Program-made: the position numbers and the translations under genes | Notes under the pieces: generated by a model | Told to the model about the DNA's origin: nothing | The model's input: the letters and a program-made list of their open reading frames with translations, nothing else | The model's database searches: none | Assembly (NCBI GenBank): GCA_037074615.1 | Contig: CM073518.1 | Location: 1,426,001 to 1,490,000 of the forward strand | Length of the DNA: 64,000 nt | Direction: 5' to 3' | Source: Leucaena leucocephala | Taxonomy: Eukaryota; Streptophyta; Magnoliopsida; Fabales; Fabaceae | Shown here: positions 36,350 through 49,504 of the stretch, in pieces | Numbering within the stretch: the stretch's first letter is position 1 | Layout: every line of letters starts with the position of its first letter

Positions 36350-37975
36350 TCACCTCCACGCCGAAGCTACAATCAAGTTCTTGTCTTCCCACCCAAAATG
36401 GAGTGCACCCATTTGCTCCTTCATCTTGTACCTCTCACTATACTGCCTGATGAGCTTCCGAATCGACTCAGTCACGTGACTGCTCAGTGGAGATGAAGTG
36501 AAACCAGCCATGGCCATTCTCGCCCTCCATTTCCCGGCAACTTCGTACCTTTCAATCCGATCCTCACCATCACATGCAACAATGTTGACAATGTCCCTTG
36601 CCAAGCATTGCCTTTCAACATTCATCCTGTCCTGACTCTCCCTCGGAAGAGTCGCATCAAGCGACTCGAAAACAGCAGAGTAATAATTGTAAGCTTCTAC
36701 GAATCTTGGGAAGAAAGGGGTTGTGTTAGTGTTCACATCTTGTTCCACAACTGTTACAAGTATTGGCTTTAGGCTCTTAACCATGCGGAGGAGTTGGTCT
36801 CTCTCGTTCACTGTGGAAACACTCTCATCCGGCATGTGGTGCAGCTGAAATGCAAAGTTCACCACAAGTGCTTCCCCAGGCCGACATTTGAGCATTGAAG
36901 GGGTGACGAGTGATGTCCTCGACGGCACCGCTCGAAACTCGAACGGCAGCTCCAGTGCTTCTGCTAGCTTCTCAAGTCTCTGTCCTATGATCTTCAGGCC
37001 TCCAACAGATCGTTGTACAGATTCTGGATCATCAACTCCGGTCAATCTCACGTGGGGTGGCTTGCCTGGCCTTGAAACGAGTGTTTGTAGTAGAGTTATG
37101 TATTGGCTTCCTTGGTTGATGTCAAAATCTACTATGTGCACCTGGGTTTCATCTTTCACTGCCTCTGTGATTGCGCCATTTGCAGCAATGAATCCAAATT
37201 TAAAGCATGGGCACACTTCAAACAATATCTGCATTGCTGCCAGACGATCTGAAGAAGGAGGCTCCTTGCATTTCAGAGCTTTGTAAATACACTTTCCAGA
37301 CTCAGCCAAGCGAGCTGCAAGTCCTTCAACCATATAGGCTGCAATTCTTTGGGGAGGATCTCCCTGAATTGATACCATCTGCCGGAGATTATTTATCATA
37401 TCCGACGCCTCCTTTAAATTTCCTTCTGAAAGTACACCTGCACATTCAAGAAGCATTTGCCTGGGGCTCAAACGAGAGATATGTGATACTTCTTTGTTGC
37501 TACTGATGCTGCTGAGATTATAATCTGAGGATGAAGACTCCTTTGGTGAGTCATGGAGCTGCATGTTCTGAATGGGGCCAGCCCACTCAGCTGGGTCAAT
37601 TTCCATGCTTTGAGCAGTCTCAAATATGTCTTCTTCATCATCAAGCGGTGCCCTCTCTAATTCTTGCAGTTTTAATCTCATTTGACCATTGAAGTCAAGT
37701 GCATCCAGGCTTTCATTTTCTGAGAAATCTGATCTAAAATTGGATTGATAATAGGCATCACCATGACGCCTGGTGGACATGAAAGAAGTATCAAATGGGT
37801 TATTAGCAACCATGGAAGCTCCTGAACTGGCTCTAGGCTGGTAAGGAGAAGCATCGTTCGGGCGAAATGAATTGCTTGAGACCCCAGAACTAGATGGTTC
37901 TATCAGTTCTTCTGTTGGTGAATCATGGAAGTACTTGTCATAACTCTCACTGGAGCAAGAATCTGTCATGTACAT
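36350..37975 (-). CDS. SCL1: GRAS-family regulator, SCARECROW-LIKE 1 type
   Basis: Single coding exon, 541 residues as read from the ATG at 37975. The GRAS domain fills roughly residues 165-541: first Leu-rich region (LSPRQMLLECAGVLSEGN), VHIVD block (QVHIVDFDINQGSQYITLL), second Leu-rich region, PFYRE block (TPFFPRFVEAYNYYSAVFES) and SAW motif (WEDKNLIVASAWR). The N-terminal 165 residues are acidic and Ser-rich with the PKESSSSD stretch common in the PAT1/SCL branch. GRAS proteins are nuclear, mostly act through partner DNA-binding proteins; SCL1 has no well-defined role. The reading frame continues upstream for 43 codons to an ATG at 38104, and those codons read like the usual SCL1 N-terminus (MSLVRSAELAATPYRN), but a TGA at 38033-38035 interrupts them. 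As read, the protein starts late. Confidence 0.92.
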   Translation of the reverse strand: MYMTDSCSSESYDKYFHDSPTEELIEPSSSGVSSNSFRPNDASPYQPRASSGASMVANNPFDTSFMSTRRHGDAYYQSNFRSDFSENESLDALDFNGQMRLKLQELERAPLDDEEDIFETAQSMEIDPAEWAGPIQNMQLHDSPKESSSSDYNLSSISSNKEVSHISRLSPRQMLLECAGVLSEGNLKEASDMINNLRQMVSIQGDPPQRIAAYMVEGLAARLAESGKCIYKALKCKEPPSSDRLAAMQILFEVCPCFKFGFIAANGAITEAVKDETQVHIVDFDINQGSQYITLLQTLVSRPGKPPHVRLTGVDDPESVQRSVGGLKIIGQRLEKLAEALELPFEFRAVPSRTSLVTPSMLKCRPGEALVVNFAFQLHHMPDESVSTVNERDQLLRMVKSLKPILVTVVEQDVNTNTTPFFPRFVEAYNYYSAVFESLDATLPRESQDRMNVERQCLARDIVNIVACDGEDRIERYEVAGKWRARMAMAGFTSSPLSSHVTESIRKLIRQYSERYKMKEQMGALHFGWEDKNLIVASAWR

Positions 37976-38032
37976 ACTTCTTTGCTTATCAGTATCAAAA
38001 CTTTGGGAGGAAAGGCCTGGCTTAGCATCAGT

Positions 38033-38104
38033 TCACTTTAGCGAGTAGGGTCTTGTATTTCTATATGGTGTAGCTGCCAGCTCAGCAGATCTAACTAATG
38101 ACAT
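38033..38104 (-). other. SCL1 N-terminal leader ending in an in-frame stop
   Basis: ATG at 38104 opens 23 codons whose product begins MSLVRSAELAATPYRN and stops at TGA (38033-38035). The frame then continues without shift through GLSSQSFDTDKQRS to the ATG at 37975. The leader sequence resembles the true N-terminus of SCL1 proteins as I remember it. It therefore looks like a coding segment turned into a short upstream ORF by one base change. Confidence 0.75.
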
Positions 38105-38141
38105 GGTTTTGTCTTTGATTAGGTTGCTCACATAGAATGTC

Positions 38142-39060
38142 AGTCTGTACCCAGAAAACATGCAATATATTAGCTAGCAAAATGTTAAAAAATTATGCAA
38201 TCAGTTTAACCAATGGGCTTTTCACCTTAAAAAATTATAATCTAGGTTTATTATAGATCTTGTGCAACCTCCAAAGTTATCTGAATTCTGATGGGAGAAA
38301 CGAAAGGAGGAAAAAAAAGAAAGAAAGAAATCTAGAAGACATTTTCTGTTAAATAAGGGCATTATGACACTTAAGGAATTATTGACTTCAATAACAGGCA
38401 AACATAGTTAAAAACCCATGAATCAGATGGTTGATAGTTCATCATGCTTCAACCAACAGCAGCTTTCATTCAAATGATAAACAAGTTATACTAAATAAGA
38501 CAACGTGACCCTCTGCAAATACTAGACACTAAGATCAGTTAAATGAAACTATTTGGATAGCTAATTAAGAATTAGAGGCAGAGTCATGCAATAATTAAGA
38601 TTCTGGTTTAGTTTGATCGATCACATAAGTAAAAATGAATAGTGACCCAGCAAAATTCATTAGAACAGGATCTATCACATTGGTTCCACGGGCAAAGTAA
38701 GAGGAAGAAAGCCAAGTCCTTCTCTAGTCTTCCTCCTGCTTTTCTAACCACAATCACGGAAGAACATAATAATATGCAGCATCTACTTCTGATAAGGAAT
38801 GAATAGCTATCAGAAATAATGATCCAATTCTAAACTTTGTGCAGCAGAATTCAAATGAATCCAGATCTTCAAGATAAGCATACCGAATTGAATTAGAAAG
38901 CAAGAAGAAGCAGATAAAGCGTGCGAGTCTTGCTATCAGGTACAGACGACGAAGAGGACGAACCGCAGAACAGGGTCCAAAGGGAAAGAAAAGAAAGCTT
39001 AGGTTTATGGCCAACGACCAGAGAAATTATAGAGAGGCCAAAACCGGAGTTTGTCTCTTG
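38142..39060 (-). other. 5' UTR intron and leader exon of SCL1
   Basis: A plausible first leader exon lies at about 38884-39060 (minus strand), with donor /gtatgc at 38883-38878. The acceptor is near 38143 (gggtacag/actgac), giving an intron of about 740 bp ahead of the coding exon. There is no protein evidence here; frames inside are shadows. Confidence 0.45.
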
Positions 39061-40911
39061 ATGACTCCTTTTTCTATTAGAAAATGTTTGATTGGATGAA
39101 GGTAGGTTGAAAAGCAACAAATCGAATAGAAAAAAAAAAAAAAAGAACAGAGCGGCATGAAAAAGCACGAACTCGGAGAATTGATACCCAACCAGATAAA
39201 TACCTTGAAGTAACAAACATAAAATATTGTAGATTATATAAGCGGAAATCGGCAGCCCAATAAAACAATATTAATAGCGTCCTGTTCCAAAGGTCCAAGC
39301 TCCTAGAATCCGAGGAGTGATTTAAGAAAATTGGAGAACTTACCTACGATTTTCACAGGAAACTAAGGAAACTTCTTAGCATTCACCGCAACAGTTTCTC
39401 ATGCCTCGGTCTCTCTGTTTTGAAAATATATGAATCTGCATGTTTACGCCAACTTGTCTGACTAAAACCGTATAGCTCTCGTGAAGGGACAATATTCGTA
39501 TTAGCGTACTATGTAGGTGAGGGTTCCGACATAAGAGCATCCTAGTCGAGAACAAATTCCCGCGGTCCCTGCTCCTTATCACTCGATCTTGTCCGTCGGA
39601 TTGAGGCCTGCATAACGGTCCATGTTGACTAGTTCGATGGTAAATGAGTCATTTTGCAGGAAAACATATAGAAAGGCATGAAGTAGGAGGCAAGAGCGGA
39701 CGAGTGCACAGTGATGGCCGAAAATGGAGCGTGAAATTCTGCAGTGCGTGGCGGTGACGTATAATCTACGTCACTGTTTGCTATGATCTCATTTTTGACA
39801 AAGTCAAAAGTTGTGCAAGCTCGTAGTCGGGTTCAAATCCACTAGCAGCAGCATCAGTAATAGTGTTACTTCAAGGTTCTTCTTCATGTTTCTTAATTAT
39901 AACGTTCTCAGGCTCTCCTCTGTGAACACTTCCATAATTTCCACAGTATTATATATATGTGTGTGTGTGTGTAAAAAAACTAAGAAGTATACATTTTTAT
40001 ATGGCATTGATATTAAGGGTATCCTGTGTTACAAGTAACAACAATGATGTACATATTTCTTCATAGGGTTAAAAGACAGAGATGCCCTCCATTTCATTCG
40101 TTGTTAATTTTCAACAGAGGTGAGAGTAACATGTTGTTGAGGTTAACAAGAATTGGCTTTATGTACTTCTTAATTGATTAATAGTTAGTTGCTAATCAAG
40201 TTTTGTGGGGACAAGTGAATCGATATGTCATCAATGACGAGTTAGAAATAAGGGAAATAATTTAAGGAGGGCAGTTTGCCATGATGGATCCCAAGAGAGT
40301 AAATTGTACTTCTTAATATTATGTCCTAATCATGTCCCCTTTTATCTTAATCCAAATTACGAGTTGGAATGTTAGATTAATGTTGTAGTTGTAGTGTTAA
40401 TTTTTTTTATTTAACATAGATTATATTATGCTCTACATTTATCTCTTATAAAATGATCCTATATATTAAAAATGAATCTGATATTATTCTAATAATTAAA
40501 ATTTTTATATAAATAATCTGATTTAATATGATAATTTATAAATTCTAACGGTAAAGGGCTAGGGACGCCCGACTACAATTCAGTTTTCACATTATTTACG
40601 TCCGGTCGCTGCCATACAGAAAGAAACAGGGGGAATTAGGTGCTCAGCTGATGTATGAGGGCTTGTGTTGTACTGCGATTTTTTTAACATGGTTTTAGAT
40701 TGTTAAATGGAGAAGGTGCTCCCCCCTGCCTCTAGCTCTATAATATACCTCCTTAAGTTTTTTCTTTTCCTTTCTTCTCTTGAAATTTTCTAAACAAAGG
40801 AGCCCGACCCAGCTACAAGGAAAATACATGTTGCGTGAGGAATAATTAATAATAATCATATCATTTATCATATAGTTACCAATATTCTATATGTGTTCAA
40901 ATCGTGTAATT
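39061..40911. other. spacer and SCL1 promoter
   Basis: The left part should carry the SCL1 promoter. A short (GT)n stretch lies at 39956-39972. No gene is recognised. Confidence 0.5.
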
Positions 40912-41275
40912 AAAAAATATTTGGATAGTTATTAGCAGAAGGACTTTTATAATTAAAAAATTAATAGGAAGGATATGGTTTTATTAAAAATATGAGAGAT
41001 GAGAAAGGGTGAAAAAGAGAGAAAAGAGAGGAGGAAGAGAGAGGGTGGAGATAAAAAATAAAAATAAAATAGTAATTGGGTAGTCCATAAGCCCTTTTAC
41101 TATTCTAGAAGTTAGTCTCAGTAGCTTATCCAAAACCTTGATTTTAAACTATAATTTAGTTCAAAAATTATTTTTGATAAATATAGCTGTTTCTTTTAAA
41201 ATTTCTTAAAATAAAAGTTTGGATTAAGAGCCTTTTTAAAACCTTATTTTCTTTCCTTCCAAACACACACCTTAT
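40912..41275. mobile_element. MITE, copy 2 (related to 15551)
   Basis: Aligns with 15620-16041 through aatatttggatagttatta, a GA-rich centre, tagtaattgggtagtccata and cagtagcttatccaaaacct. It ends ttccaaacacacacctt, similar to hAT-like termini. The left end is unclear and may be truncated. Confidence 0.55.
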
Positions 41276-42322
41276 CTCAGTATTCAGTCGCTCCATCCAA
41301 AGCATGAATCTACAGTAGCAATTGAGAGGCAATGGGTTGAAGGAGTCAAGGCCTAAAATTTATGAGCTTGATCAGGCCCATTTAATTATGGTCCAGGCCT
41401 ACCAGGGTAAACAGACCATCCTGGCCCAGCTTCTTATGTTTGCTTTTCTTAATGAATGCTCATACCAAAGCTCTAGTCTGTAAGACAAAAAAGAAACAAA
41501 GCATATTTGTCGTTCAGAAATTCATCATATATACATATGAACGAAAAGTTTCCCTCCATTTGTGGCTTTTGCATACGATTCTAAAGGACCATCATTTTAT
41601 TTTTGGTTAGCTCTCATCATAATTTCTGACAGTTCTAAAACAGCAACAGTTTCCTAAAAATGAAGAGAAAGAGAGTGGAATAAGATCGAAGAAGCAATCG
41701 ATATGCAGAAATAGCGGGTTAAGAGACGTATGCATGCTTATAAATTCATCATGTAGAGCGTCATCCGTTGAGCAGAGTCTGATAATATAATGATGTTATT
41801 ACGCAAGTGTGTTTTAATGTGTGTCCCTAATTCGATTATACGAAGGCGGTAGGTAGGATGTCGTTCTAGTGCTATATAGCAAGTGTCGCCTCATTAATCA
41901 ATTCATGCTTTGTGCAAAAGTGACACGAATAAATTGCATTAGGCATCCCACATATATATGTAGCCAGTTCTGGCAAGCAACCAAGACTCGCAATAATTTT
42001 ATAATCACAGAGACAGAGAGAGAGCGAACATCCCCAGCACAACGGAATGGCGGCATATTTAGAATATTACAAATGTTTACTGACTTTGATTTGAACATCC
42101 CATCGTCTTCTGAAAGGTGCAGGTCGCAAGATTTGGATAGGCTTCAGTAAAATAGGGCCAATAATTGCAAACATGATCAACTTTGAACTGAGTTATTCCA
42201 CTTTGTTGGTATTCTGATGCTGTTTTAATTTCCCTGGTTTCTGTGTTATAATTAAAATAATAAAGACTATGCTCTATATATATGGAGAGTTTCCGTTTTA
42301 GAATAATGTTGCGCAGGGCTTG
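41276..42322. other. AT-rich spacer
   Basis: Nothing recognisable. The open frame at 41869-42150 has no family likeness. Confidence 0.5.
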
Positions 42323-42348
42323 ATATATATATATATATATATATATAT
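42323..42348. repeat. (AT)n microsatellite
   Basis: Thirteen AT units. Confidence 0.95.
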
Positions 42349-43474
42349 CCAACAACAGTTAAAGAACTTGTGTTTGCTGTGTCATTGTTATTCGTGTCTA
42401 GTTCTAGTTGGTTTGGATTTGGTTAAATGCTCTCCCCGGTACTGCCATTGGCAATTATCAAGGTCCATAATCATTAAGCTATGTCTTAATTGGTTCTTAT
42501 GCATGAGTGATTGACTATAAGTAATAAATATTAGGGTAAACATATGGCTTATAATTAGTTCAGAGAATTTAATGGTTGATATTGTAAAGTTTAATTGATT
42601 AAAGAAGAGAGCTGTTTTTCATTAGGTGAAGTGTCGTTATCGAATGGCACTAAAGGTATATCAAAGCGCAGAATATGGGAATGTCGCTTTAATTTGGTTG
42701 AAACTGTGAGACAAGAAAGAAAGCCAACTAATTAAATTATTACCAACGAACTTGTTCTACGCCTATTTAAAAAAACACAATTTATCCTTGGCAGGTTTTC
42801 TTGAGGTTGGTTTTGTATGTCCACGAGCGCAAGAAATTGAACCCGACTACATAAAAATACACACACATATATATTCTTACGGGTTACTTCAACCTTGTCG
42901 GACAACATCCTCTTCAAGTTTCAGCTAATTAAGGCTGCTTGAAAATGCGATAGACATGATGTATATTAATTTCTCGAAACAATCTCACAAATTGAGAAAA
43001 GCATGTGAAACGAAATAACAGGTTCAAAAGAAGGCATGTTTAAGAGTCAAGTCTTTGTTTTCATCCCCATACATGCATGTGACTGGATCAACATATTTGT
43101 ATAAGAGAAAAGTGGGGCTGGTGAAAGTGAAATTGTCAGAGACTTTTTCCAGTAATATAAGAAAAGCCCGTTTCTTCACTACTCTTCCCTCCTTCTGTGT
43201 TGGTGAAAAGTCCTAAGAGAAGACTGCTGAATTCTGGAATACCATTTTTGCAGGAATTAAATTAAGCCAGCGCCATTTGTAACAGAATTCATTTATTGAG
43301 AGGGACAAAAATGGAAAGCAGAGGGGAAATTAGGGTTTGCAAGCTGCCCAAAAAAATATGTATATATATACAGAAAGGGAATTGTATGAGTACAAGATAC
43401 ATGCATAGGTGGATAAGTAAATATAGTCAAAGTAGTTGGTTGAGGAAATAGAGCCGTAGTTGATGTCAAATTAC
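42349..43474. other. AT-rich spacer
   Basis: No gene, repeat family or RNA signal is recognised. Confidence 0.5.
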
Positions 43475-43500
43475 TGTGTGTGTGTGTGTGTGTGTGTGTT
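43475..43500. repeat. (GT)n microsatellite followed by a G-rich tract
   Basis: About 13 GT units, then gggggaggggggatggg at 43501-43517. Confidence 0.95.
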
Positions 43501-43517
43501 GGGGGAGGGGGGATGGG

Positions 43518-46500
43518 TTATGATGGTGATGAAAGTGATGGTTTGCTTAGGTTACGTGGGAAGGTGAGAGAAAAGGTATATTATGGTTTTCATATAAAGA
43601 CAGTTTGAAGGAAGAAATTGATGTTTGCCTGTGCAAGTAACTGAAATGTTCGCATTCACTGTTCGAAAGCTATATTAAACCCTTCTGCTTCGGCTTCCCT
43701 CATACACATGGTGATCGACAGTTAACGTACGGTCTAATATTCATGTGATGCATATATATATTTCCACACTCACAATATAAATCAAATTTTGTACTCGATC
43801 GGTGAAATAAATTGTCAACTGAACGCATCTTAAACATTTATGCTATGGCGAATGGTCTATTGTTCATATGATCGCTAGTTCACTCTAAGCTCAAAGGGAA
43901 TGTGAAGTTTCGACCACTTGTGTTGAATTAGTATCGTAATAGAGAAAAGTTAAGCGCAAAGAGAAAACTCATATATTTTTACAGTACAAGCATTTATATA
44001 TACTTAATATTCTAAAGTCTGCTAATGTGAAGGGTTTGTGAGAAATATTGCTAGTTGTTGGTGAGTGATTACACATGCCACGTGTTTTAAATTGCGTGTA
44101 GGATTTATGTAACTGAGTTTCTAATTCTGGCGTGGTTGTGTAGAGGGTACCTGCCAAGAGCTTTAAATGCTGTCTTTATTAGGAACAGCTTATTTACGGG
44201 ATTGAACGGATCGCTTGACCAAAATATATATGACTTAATAATTCAATTCAATCTCTCACAGTACTACAGATCCCCCTATTAGTTTGAGTTAGTGACAGGA
44301 ACTTACTGTAATGATGGAATTAATTCACTAGAATTGTATCGATTTTATCATTTAAGTTTGAAGTGCATCGCATTTCTCATCCGTCAGAGTTGAACTTCAA
44401 GTTTCTGTTGCAGACCTGCAGTCATTGTCGAATTTGAGAGATCACCTCAACTTTATCACTTTCTTTGATCTTAATTGAAATTTAGTCAAGTCCTTGGAGG
44501 ACATCCTAGCCAGTGAACTTTTGGTGCCTTCAAGAAGTTAGGGCTTTCTTATAAAACAAAATGGGGAAAACCAATTTAAGATTCAACGCAGTGTTTGAGG
44601 CTTTACCGTGTTAATAGGTCGTCAAAATGAATTTGGACGTACGATCTTCTTTGAATTGGTGTGTGTTTTTAAACATCACAACTGCTGGACTTAGTCTTAT
44701 TAACAAGATAAGACCCAATTAAAGTCATTTCGAAGAAATTGGCAAGTGGGATCTCTAACGTATTTTTGAGGATCTGTTTTGACTCCGGGTTCTTTTTTCT
44801 TTTCTTTTTTAAGGTATAAAAGAATAACTTATTTAACTGGATAGATGCTATATATAAAGCCTCGTTTAAATTATGATTATTAAGCGATAATCATCATTAG
44901 AATTAATTATTGTATTTCAAAATAATTAAATGTGATAATTACATATACCCATAAATAGAGATATTTGTCAAATAAAATCATTACAAATACTATCCATGAT
45001 TGCATGTGACTGGTGAACTGATTCTAAATGCACCAAACTAAACAAACCACGATGGGATGGAACAAATAGTCAATATAGGCACCCGAAATCAAGCAAATGA
45101 TCAAACCTATAAGCATATTTCCCCATTGAATAATCAGACGGCATGGAATGTTTTAATCAATTTAATTACTTACATAGCCCAGGAAGATATCAACTTCTGA
45201 AATATTTCTAATAAAAATGAGACGCAATTTGGTTTGATATGATAGACATGTTGTGGGGTAAATGTAAGATCCACCAATCGCTGATATATAATTTTAATAC
45301 CAACGAACTACTACAAGTTTTTACTGTTTTCAAATGATCAATTTGTAATATATAATTCATATATTTAATTACTTACACGGGAAAGAAGATTATTCGATTT
45401 CGTGGGGTACGAAATCTCAATCGGTTAAGAAATGAAGAAATATTTGAATAATAGTTACTTCACGAAGTGCTTCAATGTTTTATTTGACTTGCCATCTGCA
45501 TGGAATTGAAGTATGGAAAACAAAGGCAGAAACTTTTCTAGTTGCTACACTTACACGGCATTTTAATTAATCCTTAAGATTAAATTGATCGTGACACTTC
45601 TTTCATCCCCATCACAATGACCCCTCAAATCCAATGCATGTTTCTTAGGATTTGGCTATATCTCTTTACTCTCTCTTCTTCTTTACCCGGTTCGTTGCGT
45701 CTGCATTTTCACCATCACAAAACTTTCTGGCCACTATTTTTTTTTTCACAAGAGTATTAATTCTTCACAGGATAACGAAATTTAGAAATTGAACAACTTA
45801 TTATTAGTTGTCATCGCTGATCATTAATAAACCCTTTCTATTTTCGGTTACACTTAATCATAGATCAGAAAAGACAGATATACATGCATTGAAATGGGTG
45901 TTGATCTGAGTCAAGGTTTGTTATTCTATATGAAAAAGTATATACGCAATAATCCATGTTCCATATAACTGTAATCTTATTTCTTGATATGCTATGCATC
46001 AAATACCTTTGATTTACAAGTTTATTTAGAATTGGCATTTGATCAATTATTTATTTAACTCTCTCTATAGTTAAATCTGATTTAAGTTTGTTCAACTCCG
46101 AAAAAGAAAAACTGAAATGTGAATAATTAAGTTTGCATGGATGAAATTATTTCTATTTAATTCTGGGAAGTCGAAAGAGCAAGGTACATGAATGTCTTTA
46201 TCTATTAATGCTCGATCGATATATAAAATATAACACATATATAGTAGTTGATATCCCATATGGGGCCTAATACTTAATACATATTCAAGAGCAAACATTG
46301 ATCTGACCATAAGTACCTGAACGATATTGGGAAGCATGTGGACGCTTTTGAAGCTCGCCAAATTTAACATTACTATGTTTCAAAATTAGGTCATGACGAC
46401 GTTGCGTTTACCAACTTTCTAATGCATTAATTCACATTGGCATTTTTATATGCTACAAAAGCTTCTACGATTTAGAAGCCTGATGTGCCAGAAAGAGCAT

Positions 46501-47290
46501 AGTTCAATTCAAGGCGAATTGATTGCCTTGACCTTTTGATACAAACTTTAAATCTTTCAGATATTGATTTGCAAATTATAAGCGAATTTCAGCCCTTAAT
46601 TTATACGGTGATACACAATAGTAGAAAGTGATACACAATTAAGGGATGAAAATCTATACGGTGGCTTTCGGTATGTGCACGTTTTAATTTTTAAAGTATT
46701 TAAAAGCTGTAAGATATATAACTTAATATAATAATATGTATGATAGATTCAAAAAAATATTGTTCTGTTTTACAGCAAGTCAAAACCCCATATTCAATTT
46801 TTCCTATAACTAATTAAATTAGTTAAGAACTTAATTAATTGACTGTGCAAGCTAAGATATTTATTTAGCGAATATCATCGGAGAGAGTCGCATATATAAC
46901 TGTCACAATTACAGTTGCTTGCGTTAAGGAATTTGGTGTGTGTGAGGGATGTGGAATATTAATTAACGCAGTCTATGCAGATCAAGGAGAGACGTCCCTT
47001 TAGTAAAAACTAATATGGTAACCAAACAAAGAGGGTTTGATATAACGTGGTACCATGGTTTTCGATAGAATATATATTTAGTTAAAAATTTGAAAACGAA
47101 TAGAAAGACCAGCAATGACATAAGAAGAAGGCTCTTTTGTTGCTAAATTACGGTGTACATATTATATACACACACATGTATATATGTACAGATATAGGGC
47201 GTATAGCTAGCTAGGTTATCAATCGTGTGAAGACAACAAAAGCGACTTGCCATCCACAACCCTAAACCAACCCCCAGCCTCCCTCCACTT
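43518..47290. other. long AT-rich spacer upstream of the MYB gene
   Basis: No coding region is recognised. A CACGTG core lies at 44079-44084, over 3 kb before the MYB ATG. The last few hundred bases are presumably the MYB promoter. Confidence 0.5.
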
Positions 47291-47382
47291 TCTTATATAT
47301 CTTCTTTTGGTCTTGTCTCTCTCCTGTGCTTCATCTTCAAGTTTAATTCTTACACCAATTAGCTGATAGCGCTTCCCCTTCC

Positions 47383-48758
47383 ATGGAGGATTCTTCTTCA
47401 TCTGCAGTTGAGGACACCAAGACTTGCCCTCGCGGTCACTGGAGACCCTCCGAGGATGAGAAACTCCAGCAACTTGTTGAACAATATGGTGCCCAGAACT
47501 GGAATTCAATTGCCGAGAAGCTCCAAGGAAGATCAGGTACCGCGATCTCATATATGAATCTCGCCTTCCGCTTAATATTCGTCTTTATATTCATATATGC
47601 TTGAGAGTTTAAGAGAATGGAAGAAAGGAAAATTTTCGTTCAGACATTTTCCTTAATTTAGAACTAACCAATCGAAGCATAGTTTAATTTCTTTCATCCT
47701 GTTCTCCTTTGTTTTGCTGGATTCATTCATAGTACGTAGAACTCTTGCTGAGTTTCAAGAGTTTGAAACTTGGACTATATCACTCTAACGAGAGCATGTT
47801 ATTCATCTAGCTGGGAGATATATATATATATAACATGTATTTCTTTAATCGCTCAAATATCAGCTGGTATATCATCAATCATAAGTACATGATTATCCTC
47901 AAGGATCACTTCAACCATATGTTGAAATTCCAAGTGATTTTGTTTTCTGTAGGGAAAAGTTGCAGATTAAGGTGGTTCAATCAGCTTGATCCTAGGATTA
48001 ACAGAAGGCCATTTACAGAAGAGGAAGAAGAGAGGCTACTGGCAGCTCATCGCATCCATGGGAATAAGTGGGCACTCATAGCGAGGCTTTTCCCAGGTCG
48101 TACCGATAACGCTGTGAAGAATCATTGGCATGTTATAATGGCGCGCAAGCAAAGAGAGCAATCTAAGTTATGTGGGAAGAGAAGCTTTCAAGATGTTTAT
48201 AACTTTAATGATTCTAGTTACAGTAGTTCCTTCAAGAAAATGACATCGACTTCTTATCAGGATGTGTTAATTAGCTCCAGGATGAATGGGTTAGAGAATA
48301 CCAGATTCTTTGATTTCCGTAACCTTGATCATAAAGAGAGAATATTTGCCGATTCTCCCTCCACTTCTTTGGCTTCCTGGAGTTTTGCAACCTCCTCATC
48401 AAACGGTTCTCCTGTCGCGGATTCATTTAGAAGAGAAGGCAGAGATTTCTTCAACTCTCACTCCAATAATCATTACATATCAGAAATAATGCCCAAAGGT
48501 TCAGATAGGTTTCATTGCAGAATTTATCCGAATTCTTCAGCAAATTACAGGAGAGTGGTTCCATCAGGTGCTTTAGGACTTTTTGGTTCCGATGATGATG
48601 GAAAGACAAAGAGGGACTTCACCATTTTCTGTGATAGTTCGACATTCACCAAGTTACGGGCTTCTACGGATCAGCGAGGGCAAGAAGATCACCAGCCAAT
48701 TGAACATAAAGAAGTTCCTTTTATCGATTTTCTTGGTGTGGGTGTCTCTTCGTCATAA
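47383..48758 (+). CDS. R2R3-MYB transcription factor, subgroup-21 type
   Basis: Two exons, 47383-47536 and 47953-48758, 960 nt, 319 residues. R2 has the spaced tryptophans at W20, W40 and W59 (GHWRPSEDEKLQQLVEQYGA, GKSCRLRWFNQLDPRINRRP). R3 has Phe in place of the first Trp (PFTEEEEERLLAAHRIHGNK) and then NAVKNHWHVIMARK. The combination KTCPRGHWRPSEDEKL and WHVIMARKQRE marks the group with Arabidopsis MYB52/54/56/69/105/110/117. Members control organ boundaries (MYB117/LOF1, MYB105) or secondary cell-wall formation (MYB52/54); MYB105/117/110 look nearest here. The C-terminal 180 residues are Ser-rich with no known motif, ending FIDFLGVGVSSS. The intron lies in R2 after GRSG, as usual; no intron interrupts R3. 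Confidence 0.93.
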
Positions 48759-49500
48759 AAAAACAGTATAGTGCAGTATATGTTAACTTCATGGGGAAAA
48801 CATGAGACCAGCTTTCTAGTTCTCATTACGTAACTGAAGCATTTTATTCTCTCTCTCTTGTATAACATGCATACGGACTTAATTATAATTAATTTACATG
48901 TAAGCCACTAGGATGTAAGGGTTCTCGTTTTCTAAATATTGTGAGCAGGTTAGTCAGGAACTAAACTTTTTCGTTCTCATGAAATATTGAGCAAGTCTCT
49001 TCTTGTTCCATCATCGTGACGGAATATTGTACTGTGTGTATAAATCAACGGCAGCGATGAGAAATGCGTTTGCTGAATGCGCGTGCTGGCTTAGGAATAG
49101 GAAGAAAAAAAGTGATGAAAATTTGCAGGCTGGGACGATCTTTTTGCCATGTAGCAGTGCTTACGCAGTGCATTACTGAATTCAATGGATCATAATTGTC
49201 ACTTGTCGCTTGTCTTTGATGCATGTCAAGTTACTGCTACTTATATACACGATTACTACACCGATAAATTTACCATTATCATATTTCACGGTTGTTGTGA
49301 TATCTGGGAGTATGAAAAATAAATGCGCTCTTATTACTTGTGAAGAGCTTGAGATTAGTGCCAAACAACTCCATGGTGTGTCTCGTACAGGCTACCGAGT
49401 CAAACCCAAAACCCGGTTCAGTCCGAGTCCAACAATCATATATACGATAACTGAACAATTATTTGGATGTTGCTTGGTCATGATCGGGAGGTATAATGCT
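48759..49500. other. MYB 3' flank
   Basis: Probably 3' UTR, then AT-rich spacer. Nothing else is recognised. Confidence 0.5.
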
Positions 49501-49504
49501 AACA

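Noticed and set aside
36888..37506. Plus-strand open frames opposite the GRAS gene
   Set aside because: They are shadows of the 541-residue GRAS frame on the minus strand and have no family likeness.
39077..39298. Small hydrophobic protein on the minus strand
   Set aside because: Lies in the SCL1 leader or promoter, lacks conserved motifs, and the frame is rich in chance Phe and Leu from poly(T).
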